The notes beneath the pieces are model-generated. The model did not search any database. It was not told where the DNA came from and saw nothing but the letters and a program-made list of their open reading frames with translations. A stretch of DNA of 64,000 bases from Mesorhizobium sp. NFR06 (GTDB taxonomy: Bacteria > Pseudomonadota > Alphaproteobacteria > Rhizobiales > Rhizobiaceae): the NCBI RefSeq assembly GCF_900115245.1, contig NZ_FOVT01000010.1, positions 159,476 through 223,475 on the forward strand, written 5' to 3'. The position numbers were made by a program, and so were the translations under genes. Positions 41,665 through 50,287 of this stretch are shown piece by piece (position 1 is the stretch's first letter; every line of letters begins with the position of its first letter).

Positions 41665-41757
41665 CGGGTGCTTTTTGCTCTCCCACTTCGTCTACGCCAC
41701 GCACACATCTTCTGTGGCTGGCGTGACTGATCAGGCCGAGGCTTGATTGCCACGTGG

Positions 41758-41887
41758 TTCCCCCAATCCGCGCTGCTTCGCAGCGCCACCTTTCCCCCCT
41801 CCGGAGGGAAAGGAAGGGCGCCTTTCCTCTACCCCGTCGATCGGGGAGAGGTGGCTCGGCGAAGCCAAGACGGAGTGGGGGTCGACC
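41758..41887. repeat. Repeat related to family B (variant)
   Basis: TTCCCCCAATCCGCGCTGCTTC at the left, the hairpin CTTTCCCCCCTCCGGAGGGAAAG in the middle, and CCCCGTCGATCGGGGAGAGG with AAGACGGAGTGGGGG at the right form an inverted-repeat element. It lies between the DUF2156 and ABC permease genes; nothing else was recognised in 41665-41997. Confidence 0.55.
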
Positions 41888-41997
41888 AGCGCTACATAGA
41901 CAATGCATGCGCCAAGCTGCCATGCACGCTATCGCCAAAGGCCAGCCGCTTGGAAATGTGTGCTGCCGTAGCCCACTTCGTGGGGCGAGGAACTCGG

Positions 41998-42777
41998 TCA
42001 ATTCCTCAACCGATACCCGGTCCTGAAGATCCACGCCACGATCGCGATGCACACGGCCAAAAACACCAGCGTCATGCCGAGGCTGACGCCGACCGAGACG
42101 TCCGCCTTGCCGTAGAAGCTCCAGCGGAACCCGCTGATCAGGTAGACGACCGGGTTGAACAGCGTGACCGTCTTCCAGATGCCGGGCAGCATGTGGATGG
42201 AATAGAAGCTGCCGCCGAGGAAGGTGAGCGGCGTGACGATCAAGAGCGGCACCAATTGCAGCTGCTCGAAGGTTTTCGCCCAGATGCCGATGATGAAGCC
42301 GAACAGGCTGAACGTCACCGCCGTCAGCACCAGGAAGGCGATCATCCAGAAAGGATGCTCGATCCTGAGCGGCACGAACAGCGCCGCGGTGGCCAGGATG
42401 ATCAGGCCGAGCATGATCGATTTCGTCGCCGCACCCCCGACATAGGCGATGATGATCTCCAGGTAGGACACCGGCGCCGACAGAAGCTCGTAGATCGAGC
42501 CGACGAATTTCGGGAAATAGATGGCGAAGGAGGCGTTCGAGATCGATTGCGTCAGAAGCGACAGCATCATCAGTCCGGGCACGATGAAGGCGCCGTAGCT
42601 GATGCCGTCGATCTCGGTGATGCGCGAGCCGATCGCCGAGCCGAAGACGACGAAATAGAGCGATGTCGAGATGACCGGCGAGATGATGCTCTGCAGCACC
42701 GTGCGGAAGGCGCGCGCCATCTCCACCCGGTAGATCGCCCACACTGCACGAAAATTCATGGCCGCGCGCGGGTTCAT
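41998..42777 (-). CDS. ABC-2 type permease (YadH-like)
   Basis: A 259-residue protein with six membrane helices. Family stretches are YFVVFGSAIGSRI, GAFIVPGLMMLSLLTQSISNASFAIYFPKFVGSIYELLSAPVSYLEIIIAYV, and TPLTFLGGSFYSIHMLPGIWKTVTLFNPVVYLISGFRWSFYGKADV. It matches the YadH/NodJ-like exporters. The start overlaps the ATPase stop by 4 nt, so the two subunits are made together. Confidence 0.92.
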   Translation of the reverse strand: MNPRAAMNFRAVWAIYRVEMARAFRTVLQSIISPVISTSLYFVVFGSAIGSRITEIDGISYGAFIVPGLMMLSLLTQSISNASFAIYFPKFVGSIYELLSAPVSYLEIIIAYVGGAATKSIMLGLIILATAALFVPLRIEHPFWMIAFLVLTAVTFSLFGFIIGIWAKTFEQLQLVPLLIVTPLTFLGGSFYSIHMLPGIWKTVTLFNPVVYLISGFRWSFYGKADVSVGVSLGMTLVFLAVCIAIVAWIFRTGYRLRN

Positions 42778-43700
42778 GGCTCCTGCCTCAAAAGATTGAC
42801 GAAGATCTCTTCGAGCGAGCTGTTCTTGGTGTCGAGATCGCGGAACTGCAGGCCGGCCGCCTCGAAGTCGCGGATCAGCGAGGCGACGCCTGGACGGTCG
42901 CTCTGGTTGTCATAGGTGTAGGTGATCTGGCTGCCGTCGGCCGACAGCTCCAGCGCGTAGTTCGACAGGCCGTCGGGTATTGCGGAAAGCGGCGCGCGCA
43001 GCTCCAGCGTCATCTGCTTGCGGCCGAGCTTGCGCATCAGCTCGGCCTTGCCTTCAACCAGGATGATCTCGCCCTTGTTGATGACGCCGACGCGGTCGGC
43101 CATCGCCTCGGCCTCCTCGATGTAATGCGTGGTGAGGATGATGGTGACGCCGTCTTCGCGCAGGCGCCTGACCATCGCCCACATATCCTGGCGCAGCTCC
43201 ACGTCGACGCCGGCGGTCGGCTCGTCGAGGAACAGCACGCGCGGCTCATGCGACAGCGCCTTGGCGATCATCAGCCGGCGTTTCATGCCGCCGGACAGCG
43301 TGATCGCCTTCGAATCCTTCTTGTCCCACAGCGAGAGGTCGCGCAGCACCTTCTCGACAAAGGCCGGGTTGGGCGCCCTGCCGAACAGGCCGCGGCTGTA
43401 GTTCACCGTCGCCCATACCGTCTCGAAGGCATCGATGGTCAGCTCCTGCGGCACCAGCCCGATCAGGCTGCGCGCGGCGCGATAATCGCGGCTGATGTCG
43501 TGGCCATCCACCGTGACGGTGCCGGAGGAGCGGTTGACGATGCCGCAGACGATCGAGATCAGCGTCGTCTTGCCGGCGCCGTTCGGCCCGAGCAGCGCGA
43601 AGATCTCGCCGCGCTCGATGTCGAGATTGATTTCCTTCAGCGCCTTGAAGCCGGTGGCATAGGTTTTCGTGACACCGGAGATCGAGATGATGGATGACAT
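42774..43700 (-). CDS. ABC transporter ATP-binding protein (YadG-like)
   Basis: A 308-residue ATPase. Walker A is GPNGAGKTTL near residue 38, the signature LSGGMKRRLMIAKAL near residue 136, Walker B LFLDEPTAGVDVELRQ, and the switch histidine is in TTHYIEEAEAM. The C-terminal part is the extension typical of YadG/NodI-type exporters. It pairs with the overlapping permease. The ATG at 43700 begins MSSIISISGVTKTYATG, the expected N-terminus; an upstream GC-rich extension is unlikely. Confidence 0.93.
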   Translation of the reverse strand: MSSIISISGVTKTYATGFKALKEINLDIERGEIFALLGPNGAGKTTLISIVCGIVNRSSGTVTVDGHDISRDYRAARSLIGLVPQELTIDAFETVWATVNYSRGLFGRAPNPAFVEKVLRDLSLWDKKDSKAITLSGGMKRRLMIAKALSHEPRVLFLDEPTAGVDVELRQDMWAMVRRLREDGVTIILTTHYIEEAEAMADRVGVINKGEIILVEGKAELMRKLGRKQMTLELRAPLSAIPDGLSNYALELSADGSQITYTYDNQSDRPGVASLIRDFEAAGLQFRDLDTKNSSLEEIFVNLLRQEP

Positions 43701-43812
43701 GCTGAAAAACGGCCGGCTGGAAAAGGTGACCTGATATAGGTCGGTTGCCGCCCGGTGCAACTGAAAATCGCCGGCGCTCCTGACAACTCTCGACAGCGGG
43801 CCCTCTGAGAGC

Positions 43813-43967
43813 CTCTTTCTCCCCGTTTACGGGGAGAAATGCCCGGCAGGGCAATGAGGGGCGGCGCTGACTTGGCAAGCAGAGCGATGGCACCCAACTA
43901 CAAACGCTGGCGCTGCCCCTCATCCGTCACTTCGTGACACCTTCTCCCCGTGAAACGGGGAGAAGGA
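43813..43967. repeat. Family B/A mosaic repeat B2
   Basis: The left half CTTTCTCCCCGTTTACGGGG plus GCCCGGCAGGGCAATGAGGGG mixes a family B hairpin with the CCGGCAGGG stretch of family A. The right half CCCCTCATCCGTCACTTCG plus CTTCTCCCCGTGAAACGGGG closes the inversion. It fills the gap between the ABC and PLD-like genes, which lie on the same strand. Confidence 0.7.
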
Positions 43968-45671
43968 CTAACCCTGCGCCGTCCAGAACGCGATTTCCCG
44001 CCCCTTGGTTCTGAGCTCGGTCTTGAGCCATTGATCGTCGTCGTCCAGGTAGCTCCATGGCGTCTTCCCCTGCGCCCGCATCTCGCGGATGTAGGAGCGG
44101 TAGCGATAGTGGCTGTAGACCGACATCGCGTAGGTGGCATAGGCGGCGGCAAGCTTCCGGTGGCCACGGATGATCACCAGGTTCTCGTCATTCTTCTGGC
44201 TCGCCGGCGCCGAGAAATTGTGGCTGCCGGTCACCACCACGCAGTCGTCTGAATGCGGGTCGGTGACCAGGATCTTCGAGTGCACGATGGCGTGGCCGAT
44301 CTGCGATAGGAAGGTCCGCCGGTTGACCTCGGCGATCCAGGGCCCGAGCGGCGCGTCGAGGCCTTGCGGCTGTGCCACCGAATAGCGGTCGGGCGTGAAC
44401 GTCCGGTCGCTGCTCACCAGGTCGATGTCGAGGAAGTTCTGCTCGGTGCCGCCCTCCTCGGCGCTCAGCGTCGAGACCACGCCGCGCACATACATGTCCT
44501 TTTCCCTGGCGCGCTGGCCGGCCAGCGTGTGCAGCCCCTGCTTGCCCGGCGTGAACATCAAAAACAGCACCGCCTGCCTGGCCGATGTGATGACCTCGCG
44601 CAGCGCCTCCATGTCGGCGCCGTCCGAGGTGCGGGTGAACCACACCGTCGCCTTGGCGCTGCCGACCGTGAAGGTTTTCGGCGCATCGTTGTCCGCCATC
44701 AGCGCCGGCGTGAAATTGGCCGGGTCGGTCTTCGGCGGCGAGGCGTCCTTCAACAGGCCCCAATGCTTGCGGAAATGTTCCGCCACCGCCGCGTCTTCGA
44801 TCAGAAGACCGTTGTTGACCTGTGTGCACAGGCCCGTCGTGCTCCAGTTGGTGCTGCCCGTCCATACCATCCCGGGGACGCCGTCCTTGGAGACGACGAC
44901 GAACTTGTTGTGGCCGAGGCCTTTCGACTTCAACATCCGATCGATGGTCGCGATGCCGTGGTCGTTGAGGTTCTTGCGCGCGGCCGCGTTGCCGTCGCCG
45001 CTCTTGTCGGAGCCGTTGGCGAGGATGAGATGCAGGCGCGGCCCGAGCCCGATCAGCGCCGTCTCCAGCGTCGCGTCGCCGAGCTCGTAGAGTGCGGCAT
45101 GCAATTCGTCGCCGGCGACCTGCGTCAGCCCGATCATGCGCAGGCCGAGATCGCCTTCGAGGAAAGCGCGGAATTTTGCATCGCCATTGGTCTGCAGGCT
45201 CTTCTTGAACGCCGCCGGGCTGAGCTTGTTCTTGGCCATGTAGCGGGCGACGAATTGCGACAGCACCAGGCCGCGGTTGAAGTAGCAGGAAAAGCCGCCG
45301 CCGGCGTCGGTGGCAAGTGTCGCCCAGTCGGTCCAGTCGCTCGATACGCCCTTGGTCAGCGGCTTGCCGGGGCCGGCGCTGATCATCGCGGTCACCCGGT
45401 AGCGCACGACATTGCCGACGTCCGCCGCATGATCGGTCCAGTTGAAGCGCTGGAATGGCCAGACGTCCGAAGGCCTGTGGTCACCCGATCTCGGCTTGTC
45501 CTTTGGAAAGCCGACGCGGTTTTCCACCGGCTCGATCCTCTCGACCACGCCGATCTTGCGGCCACGCTCCAGCAGGAAGCCCCGGCATCCCGCGATGAAG
45601 TCGCTGGGCGCCCAGGCGACGAAAGCGTCGTCGCCGTTCGTATAGACGGACACCTTTATGTCGACGGCCAT
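43968..45671 (-). CDS. Phospholipase D-like domain protein
   Basis: A 567-residue protein with two HKD-type motifs: GLGHNKFVVVSKDGVPGMVWTGSTNWSTTGL near residues 245-275 and HAIVHSKILVTDPHSDDCVVVTGSHNFSAPAS near residue 465. Each has H-x-K followed by G-S-x-N. Phospholipase D, nucleases and cardiolipin synthases share this fold. There is no signal peptide or membrane segment. The N-terminal ~200 residues (MAVDIKVSVYTNGDDAFVAWAPSDFIAGCRGFLLERG) look like a separate fibronectin-like or binding domain. The substrate is unknown. Confidence 0.85.
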   Translation of the reverse strand: MAVDIKVSVYTNGDDAFVAWAPSDFIAGCRGFLLERGRKIGVVERIEPVENRVGFPKDKPRSGDHRPSDVWPFQRFNWTDHAADVGNVVRYRVTAMISAGPGKPLTKGVSSDWTDWATLATDAGGGFSCYFNRGLVLSQFVARYMAKNKLSPAAFKKSLQTNGDAKFRAFLEGDLGLRMIGLTQVAGDELHAALYELGDATLETALIGLGPRLHLILANGSDKSGDGNAAARKNLNDHGIATIDRMLKSKGLGHNKFVVVSKDGVPGMVWTGSTNWSTTGLCTQVNNGLLIEDAAVAEHFRKHWGLLKDASPPKTDPANFTPALMADNDAPKTFTVGSAKATVWFTRTSDGADMEALREVITSARQAVLFLMFTPGKQGLHTLAGQRAREKDMYVRGVVSTLSAEEGGTEQNFLDIDLVSSDRTFTPDRYSVAQPQGLDAPLGPWIAEVNRRTFLSQIGHAIVHSKILVTDPHSDDCVVVTGSHNFSAPASQKNDENLVIIRGHRKLAAAYATYAMSVYSHYRYRSYIREMRAQGKTPWSYLDDDDQWLKTELRTKGREIAFWTAQG

Positions 45672-45921
45672 CTGTCGTTCCTCTCCGATCTGTCGTTCGA
45701 GTGCGGCGCCGGCATGTCCGGCCCGTCAACGCAGCCAACAAACCCCGCGCCGGAAGCAGGGTCCCGGATCGGTTGAAACAGAATTTTCGAAAGGCGACGG
45801 CGGTGATTATGCGGCGGCAGAAGATCGACTGTCAATGTTTAGCAGCGCCAAGTATAATTCTATGAACTGCTTCACACAGTGTTCCGTTTGCCAGCAAAAC
45901 AAAGGGTGCAAACCATCCCAA

Positions 45922-46104
45922 CCTCGTCATTCCAGGCGGAGCAGCCGCGAAGCGACGCGCGTAGACCCTGGAATCCATTCCGTGACCTTGATCGAAGGCT
46001 GCAGCGGAGCAGAATTTTGCACCGCTGCAGCGCTCGAAGTCACGGCATGATCCTCGGGTCTGCGCTGCGTCGCTGCGCTCCTTGCTCCGCCCGTGGATGA
46101 CGAC
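45922..46104. repeat. Family C repeat element C3
   Basis: Begins CCTCGTCATTCCAGGCGGAG and ends CCGCCCGTGGATGACGACG, inverted around a spacer with GCAGCGGAGCAGAATTTTGC. With C4 it makes a tandem pair in the 800-nt space between the PLD-like and msrA genes. The remaining 45672-45921 holds nothing recognisable. Confidence 0.75.
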
Positions 46105-46245
46105 GAATTCGGCCCATCGCCGAGGCATGCCGCCTGCCAATTCAGACATACCCGGCTAGCTTGCCGTTTGTCGGCGGGCAGGATTTTGACCGTTCCTATC
46201 CGTGAGATCGACGCAAACGCCGGGGGTTGGCTAAAGCCGCCCCAA

Positions 46246-46433
46246 CCTCGTCATTCCAGGGCGGAGCAGCCGCGAAGCGGCGTCGCGCAGACCCTGGAAT
46301 CCATGCCGTGACCTTGATCGTAGGATGCAGCGGAGCAGAATTTTGCACCGCTGCGGTGCGTCAAAGTCACGGCATGGATCCTCGGGTCTGCGCTGCGTCG
46401 CTGCGCTCCTTGCTCCGCCCGTGGATGACGACG
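46246..46433. repeat. Family C repeat element C4
   Basis: Same structure and direction as C3, about 140 nt further on. Sequence just outside it (GAGATCGACGCAAACGCC, 46203-46222) is also found outside C1 (GAAATCAGCGCAAACGCC), so the repeated unit may be nearer 270 nt than 190 nt. Confidence 0.75.
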
Positions 46434-46468
46434 TCGGGCCGATGCGGCCGCCTGCCAACCGCCCTTCG

Positions 46469-47206
46469 TCAGCTCTTGCTGGAGGCCAGCACCAGCACCG
46501 GCTTCTCGCTGTAGAGCTGCGGGAACAGCGACTTCAAATTCTCGATCTTGGGCAGGTCGTTGTAGACGATATAGGGATAGGTCGGGTTCAGCGTCAGGAA
46601 GTCCTGATGGTAATCCTCGGCCGGGTAGAAAGTCTTGCCGGTCTCGAGCGTGGTGACGATCGGCTTGCCGAACACCTTGGCCTTGTCGAGCTGGGCGATA
46701 TAGCTCTCGGCGACCTTCTTCTGCTCGTCATTCTCGGCGAAGATCGTCGAGCGGTACTGCGTGCCGGAATCCGGCCCCTGGTAGTTGAGCTGCGTCGGAT
46801 TGTGCGCGACCGAGAAATAGACCTGCAAGAGCTGGCCGTAGGTCACCTTCGACGGATCGTAGGTGATCTCGACCGATTCCGCATGCCCGGTGCGGCCGGT
46901 GCCGACGATCTCATAGACGGCGTTTTCGGCGTTGCCGCCGGTGTAGCCGGAAACGGCCTTGCTCACGCCCTTGACGTGCTGGAACACGCCCTGCACGCCC
47001 CAGAAGCAGCCGCCGGCGAAGATCGCCTTCTCGGTGCCGCTCGCCGCCTTTTCGTCCAAAGCCGGCGGCGGGATCACCACCGCGTCCTCGGCCGAGCGGG
47101 CCGGGCTCTGCCAGAAGACGGCCGCGGCGACCGCCGCAAAACCAAGCGCTGCCAGCGCGCCGCGGGCAAGCAATGGCCGCGCGGCCTTTGTCTCGATGCG
47201 GTTCAT
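46469..47206 (-). CDS. msrA: Peptide-methionine (S)-S-oxide reductase, exported form
   Basis: MsrA repairs oxidised methionine in proteins. In the 245-residue product the catalytic motif is GGCFWG near residue 67. VSGYTGG, then GTGRTGHAESVEITYDPSKVTYGQLLQVYFSVAHNPTQLNYQGPDSGTQYRS and YHQDFL follow. An N-terminal hydrophobic segment (LLARGALAALGFAAVAAAVFW, residues 12-32) suggests export or membrane anchoring, so it would work in the periplasm. AGGAG stands 8 nt before the chosen ATG. Confidence 0.94.
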   Translation of the reverse strand: MNRIETKAARPLLARGALAALGFAAVAAAVFWQSPARSAEDAVVIPPPALDEKAASGTEKAIFAGGCFWGVQGVFQHVKGVSKAVSGYTGGNAENAVYEIVGTGRTGHAESVEITYDPSKVTYGQLLQVYFSVAHNPTQLNYQGPDSGTQYRSTIFAENDEQKKVAESYIAQLDKAKVFGKPIVTTLETGKTFYPAEDYHQDFLTLNPTYPYIVYNDLPKIENLKSLFPQLYSEKPVLVLASSKS

Positions 47207-47285
47207 GTCCTGATCTCCTGTTGTTGTTCCAATATATACGAACGAAGCCGCCAAGGGGTTCTCACATTGCCGTGCGGCGGCGGCG

Positions 47286-47412
47286 CTCCCCCTCATCCGG
47301 CCCCTTCGGGCCACCTTCTCCCCGAGGGGAGAAGAGACTGGCGCCGGCGCCGGCAATCTCCTCTCCCCACCGGGGAGAGGTCAGCCGAGCGAAGCGGAGG
47401 CTGGGTGAGGGG
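47286..47412. repeat. Family B repeat element B3
   Basis: CTCCCCCTCATCCGGCCCCT and the hairpin CTTCTCCCCGAGGGGAGAAG form the left half. CTCTCCCCACCGGGGAGAGG and GGAGGCTGGGTGAGGGG form the right half. It separates msrA from the small secreted gene. Confidence 0.65.
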
Positions 47413-47427
47413 CCGTCTGAGCCCGCC

Positions 47428-47682
47428 TTACTGAGCCGGAGCCATCGCATCCGTCGCCGGCTTCATCGCATCCGCGGCAGGCTTCATCGCCTCGGTGCTC
47501 ATCGCGTCGGGCTTCGTGGCATCGGCCGGCTTCATGGCGTCCGTCGCCGGCTTCATGGCGTCGGTCGCCATTGCATTGGCAGGCTTCATCGCATTGGCCG
47601 TGTCGTCGGCGCGGGCGCCGGCAACGAAGACGGAAGCCGAAAGCGCGAAGGCCAGCGCCGGCAGCGTGAAGAACTTGGTCAT
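47428..47682 (-). CDS. Small secreted protein with AMKPA repeats
   Basis: An 84-residue protein: a signal peptide (MTKFFTLPALAFALSASVFVAGARA, cleaved near 25) and then a mature part of about 58 residues made almost entirely of degenerate six-residue units of the type D-A-M-K-P-A. It recalls small secreted MxKDx-repeat proteins in architecture, though the repeat differs. Lys/Met/Pro/Ala content suggests a disordered or metal/methionine-oxidation-sensitive chain. It lies close to msrA, on the same strand, so the Met-rich product could be an MsrA target; this is speculation. Confidence 0.75.
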   Translation of the reverse strand: MTKFFTLPALAFALSASVFVAGARADDTANAMKPANAMATDAMKPATDAMKPADATKPDAMSTEAMKPAADAMKPATDAMAPAQ

Positions 47683-47771
47683 GGATAGTCTCCTTGGGTT
47701 TTGGCGCGCGGATGCGGGCCTTGGTGAAGCGTTGCCGCTCTCATGCGGCCCCGCGCGAAGGGAAAGAAAAA

Positions 47772-48470
47772 TCAGTTGGCGGCAGCGGCCAGGATCGGTC
47801 CGCCATGCGGCGCCTGCACCAGCACCGCGGTGCTCAAGCCGCCGGTTGCCGCCGGCAGCGGCAGCGTCGTCGCCTGGCCGTTCCAGCTGCCGAGCCGTTG
47901 CAGCGCGTGCACGACATTGGCATGCGGCAGCGTGCGCCCGGTGTTCTCGCCACGCGCCACCGGCACCTCGACGACGCCTTTGTCGTAGCGCACCAGCCAG
48001 ATGTCGGCCGCGCCGCGCGGCGCCTTGCCGGCACCGATGCTGACCTTGCCGTTGCCCAGCGCAAGCTCCGGACCTTGCGTGTGGCCGCCTTTGGCAATCA
48101 GGCTCTGGATCTCGCCCGGCGCCGCGCCGACGCCATCCTGGCTGCCGTTCACCACCACCTGCGGCGTGAACGGCCCGTCATGGCCGAGCGGCGGCTCGTA
48201 AGTCACCTGGCGCTCGGTGAATTCCTTGCGCCCGAACGTGTCCTTCCAGCCGAGATAGTCCCAGTAGGTGACGTTGAACGACAGCGCCAGCACGCCCGGC
48301 TGGTCCTTGACCTTGATCAGGTTGGCATTGGCCGGCGGACAGGACGAGCAGCCCTGGCTGGTGAACAACTCGACCACGGTGAGCGGTTGTGCCGAGGCGG
48401 CGCCGAGCGTTGCGGCAAGAGCCGCGCCGGCGAGCAGCGCTCTGCCGATCCTGGTCTTCAATCCGGTCAT
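47772..48470 (-). CDS. Secreted DUF1223 thioredoxin-like protein
   Basis: A 232-residue protein with a signal peptide (about 1-28, ending LGAASAQP). The DUF1223 core follows: LTVVELFTSQGCSSCPPANANL with a C-S-S-C pair near residue 41, then LALSFNVTYWDYLGWKDTFGRKEFTERQVTY and FTPQVVVNG. It has a thioredoxin-like fold with a CxxC site, so a periplasmic redox role is probable. The partner is unknown. Plausible ribosome site upstream. Confidence 0.9.
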   Translation of the reverse strand: MTGLKTRIGRALLAGAALAATLGAASAQPLTVVELFTSQGCSSCPPANANLIKVKDQPGVLALSFNVTYWDYLGWKDTFGRKEFTERQVTYEPPLGHDGPFTPQVVVNGSQDGVGAAPGEIQSLIAKGGHTQGPELALGNGKVSIGAGKAPRGAADIWLVRYDKGVVEVPVARGENTGRTLPHANVVHALQRLGSWNGQATTLPLPAATGGLSTAVLVQAPHGGPILAAAAN

Positions 48471-48562
48471 GGGAAGCAGTCTCCGTAGCGGGGTAATGCT
48501 CCCATTTCGCCGTGGCGCGGAGGTTCGTTACAGGCTTCACCGGTTTGTGATAGGGGGCTTTC

Positions 48563-48623
48563 CCTTCTCCCCTTGTGGGAGAAGGTGGATCGGCGCGCAG
48601 CGCCGAGACGGATGAGGGGTGCT
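48563..48623. repeat. Left arm of family B element around DUF559 copy 1
   Basis: These 61 nt (starting CCTTCTCCCCTTGTGGGAGA, ending GGATGAGGGGTGCT) are the exact reverse complement of 48998-49058. The two arms enclose the DUF559 gene, giving a ~496-nt unit with perfect 61-bp inverted ends. Confidence 0.85.
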
Positions 48624-48649
48624 CCAGCGGAGTGAGGCGTCGATCTTGC

Positions 48650-48964
48650 TCACCGCCAGGGCTTCAGGACATCGTCGTTCCAGAAGCGCAAGACCCGAAA
48701 TCCTCTTGCCTTCAACTCAGCTCCGCGAGCCAAATCCGATTCCGAGTCGGCGTGCTGGCTACCGTCGATCTCGACAATCAGGCGCGCTTGGAGGCAAGCG
48801 AAATCGGCAACGTACTTTCCGATAGGCACTTGCCGACGAAACTTGATCCGATCGAGTCTGCGGTCGCGCAACTCCTGCCACAGCTTGCTCTCCGCTTCCG
48901 TCATTTCGCGGCGGAGCGTGCGGGCAAAACGGCGCTTGGCTTGGGTAATCGGCTGATGCGGCAC
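48650..48964 (-). CDS. DUF559 (Vsr/PD-(D/E)XK-like) nuclease, copy 1, C-terminally shortened
   Basis: A 104-residue protein of the DUF559 family, part of the restriction-endonuclease-like superfamily that includes Vsr. It shows EAESKLWQELRDRRLDRIKFRRQVPIGKYVADFACLQARLIVEIDGSQH; the D of ADF and the E-x-D of VEIDG are the expected catalytic acids. Compared with copy 2, the end lacks ~19 residues between NDDVL and PWR, an apparent in-frame deletion. It lies entirely between perfect 61-bp inverted repeats, 26 nt and 33 nt from them. Confidence 0.85.
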   Translation of the reverse strand: MPHQPITQAKRRFARTLRREMTEAESKLWQELRDRRLDRIKFRRQVPIGKYVADFACLQARLIVEIDGSQHADSESDLARGAELKARGFRVLRFWNDDVLKPWR

Positions 48965-48997
48965 GCTGCGAGATTAGCCCACCGCTGCGTTCCGTCC

Positions 48998-49058
48998 AGC
49001 ACCCCTCATCCGTCTCGGCGCTGCGCGCCGATCCACCTTCTCCCACAAGGGGAGAAGG
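48998..49058. repeat. Right arm of family B element around DUF559 copy 1
   Basis: Perfect inverse of 48563-48623. It also lies 12 nt from the end of the TadG-like gene and may serve as its terminator. Confidence 0.85.
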
Positions 49059-49070
49059 AGAAGTCGCGCC

Positions 49071-50162
49071 CTACTGCGTCAGCACGGTCTGCGACGGGCG
49101 CTGGTTGTAGTCGCACTTGCCCTGCACGGTGTAGAAGAAGTCGGCGTTGGTGTAGGCCGCCGGCACGGCGTTGCCGCCGTCCTCCCAGGCCTGGTAGCCC
49201 GGCTGGCCGCAGGGCACGGCGGTGAAGATGTCGACGGTCTGGCCGGCAGCGACTTCCGGCATGTCGGTCGCGCTGGTGCCGATATAGAGCCGGTTCGAGG
49301 TGGTCGGATCGTTCGATTTCAGCACTTTCGGGTTGCCCGAGGGCACGTCCATTTCGAGATAGAGCTTGTCCATCTGGCTGACGTCGATCACCGCCCCCGC
49401 GCCATTGGCCGGATAGAACGTGTCGGCGCAGGAATAGGTCGTGCCGTAGCTGTCGGTCTGGATGACCGAGCCGGACGGCAGGTTCTTCTGCAGGCTCTTC
49501 AGCGTGCCGGTGGTGCACACCTGCTTCTGCACCAGGGTGGAGGTGGCCCCATTGACTGTGTTCACGACGGTGGTGCCGTAGCCCTTCGGATCGCCATACC
49601 CATTATAGGTGTAGGTGATCGTCATCAGCTTCTGCGCGGTGGTGTCGCCGAACCTGGTGCCGTAGAGCGTCATGGTCTTGCCCCAGTAGCCCGACACCTT
49701 CGTCACCTTGAACGTGGTCTGCACCAGCGCCGGCTTCTTGCGCACCGACGAGCCGACGCCAACCTGGACCGAGTCGATGCGCGCGACCTGCATGAACGTG
49801 GTCGGCATCGGGTAGCTTGCCGTGGCGGTGAAGGTCGCGGTGCCGGAACTGTCGACATTGACGCCCGTCAGCGTCGCCGTGCCCTGCCCGCTGTTCGCCG
49901 CATAGGCCTGCTGCAGCGCCGTCTGGCGGTCGCCGAGCGATGTCGTGGTGGGCAGCGTGGTGAGCGAGATGATCGCGGCGTCGAGCGCGTTCTGCATGTC
50001 GCTTCGGGTCGTCGCCGCCGAGGTGTAGTCGACCGAGAAGCCGATCGCCGCCACCAGCGGGATCGACAGCAGCACCATCATCGGCATGATCGAGCCGTCG
50101 CGGCGCGCCAGGAAGCGCCCGGCCACCGCGGCCAGGCTGAACTTTCGAACAAAACGCAACAT
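49071..50162 (-). CDS. TadE/TadG-like pilus assembly protein
   Basis: The 363-residue product begins MLRFVRKFSLAAVAGRFLARRDGSIMPMMVLLSIPLVAAIGFSVDYTSAATTRSDMQNALDAAIIS. That is the TadG N-terminus: a single membrane helix with the R-D-G-S-(I/V)-A/M pattern, followed by the helix that carries A-L-D-A-A. The rest is a large extracytoplasmic region without a recognised domain (no clear von Willebrand factor motif). Related proteins belong to Flp/Tad pilus systems, but no other tad gene is nearby, so it may be an orphan. Confidence 0.85.
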   Translation of the reverse strand: MLRFVRKFSLAAVAGRFLARRDGSIMPMMVLLSIPLVAAIGFSVDYTSAATTRSDMQNALDAAIISLTTLPTTTSLGDRQTALQQAYAANSGQGTATLTGVNVDSSGTATFTATASYPMPTTFMQVARIDSVQVGVGSSVRKKPALVQTTFKVTKVSGYWGKTMTLYGTRFGDTTAQKLMTITYTYNGYGDPKGYGTTVVNTVNGATSTLVQKQVCTTGTLKSLQKNLPSGSVIQTDSYGTTYSCADTFYPANGAGAVIDVSQMDKLYLEMDVPSGNPKVLKSNDPTTSNRLYIGTSATDMPEVAAGQTVDIFTAVPCGQPGYQAWEDGGNAVPAAYTNADFFYTVQGKCDYNQRPSQTVLTQ

Positions 50163-50287
50163 TTCAGGGCCTTCGTCGTCTCGGGCAGCAAGCCGGTTAC
50201 CATCCGGGCGCGAAGCATGCACGAGAGCGGTGCATGAATGTTTAAGCGGTTTTGAATATTTCGTGAGCGGGAGGTGAAGGGGCGCTC

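Noticed and set aside
43813..43967. Insertion-sequence remnant behind the ABC exporter
   Set aside because: It is explained by a mosaic of the palindromic repeat families; no transposase fragment is present.
47428..47682. CRISPR-like short repeats
   Set aside because: The periodic GGCTTCATCGC/GGCTTCATGGC units are codons of a repeated peptide, have no unique spacers and no cas gene nearby.
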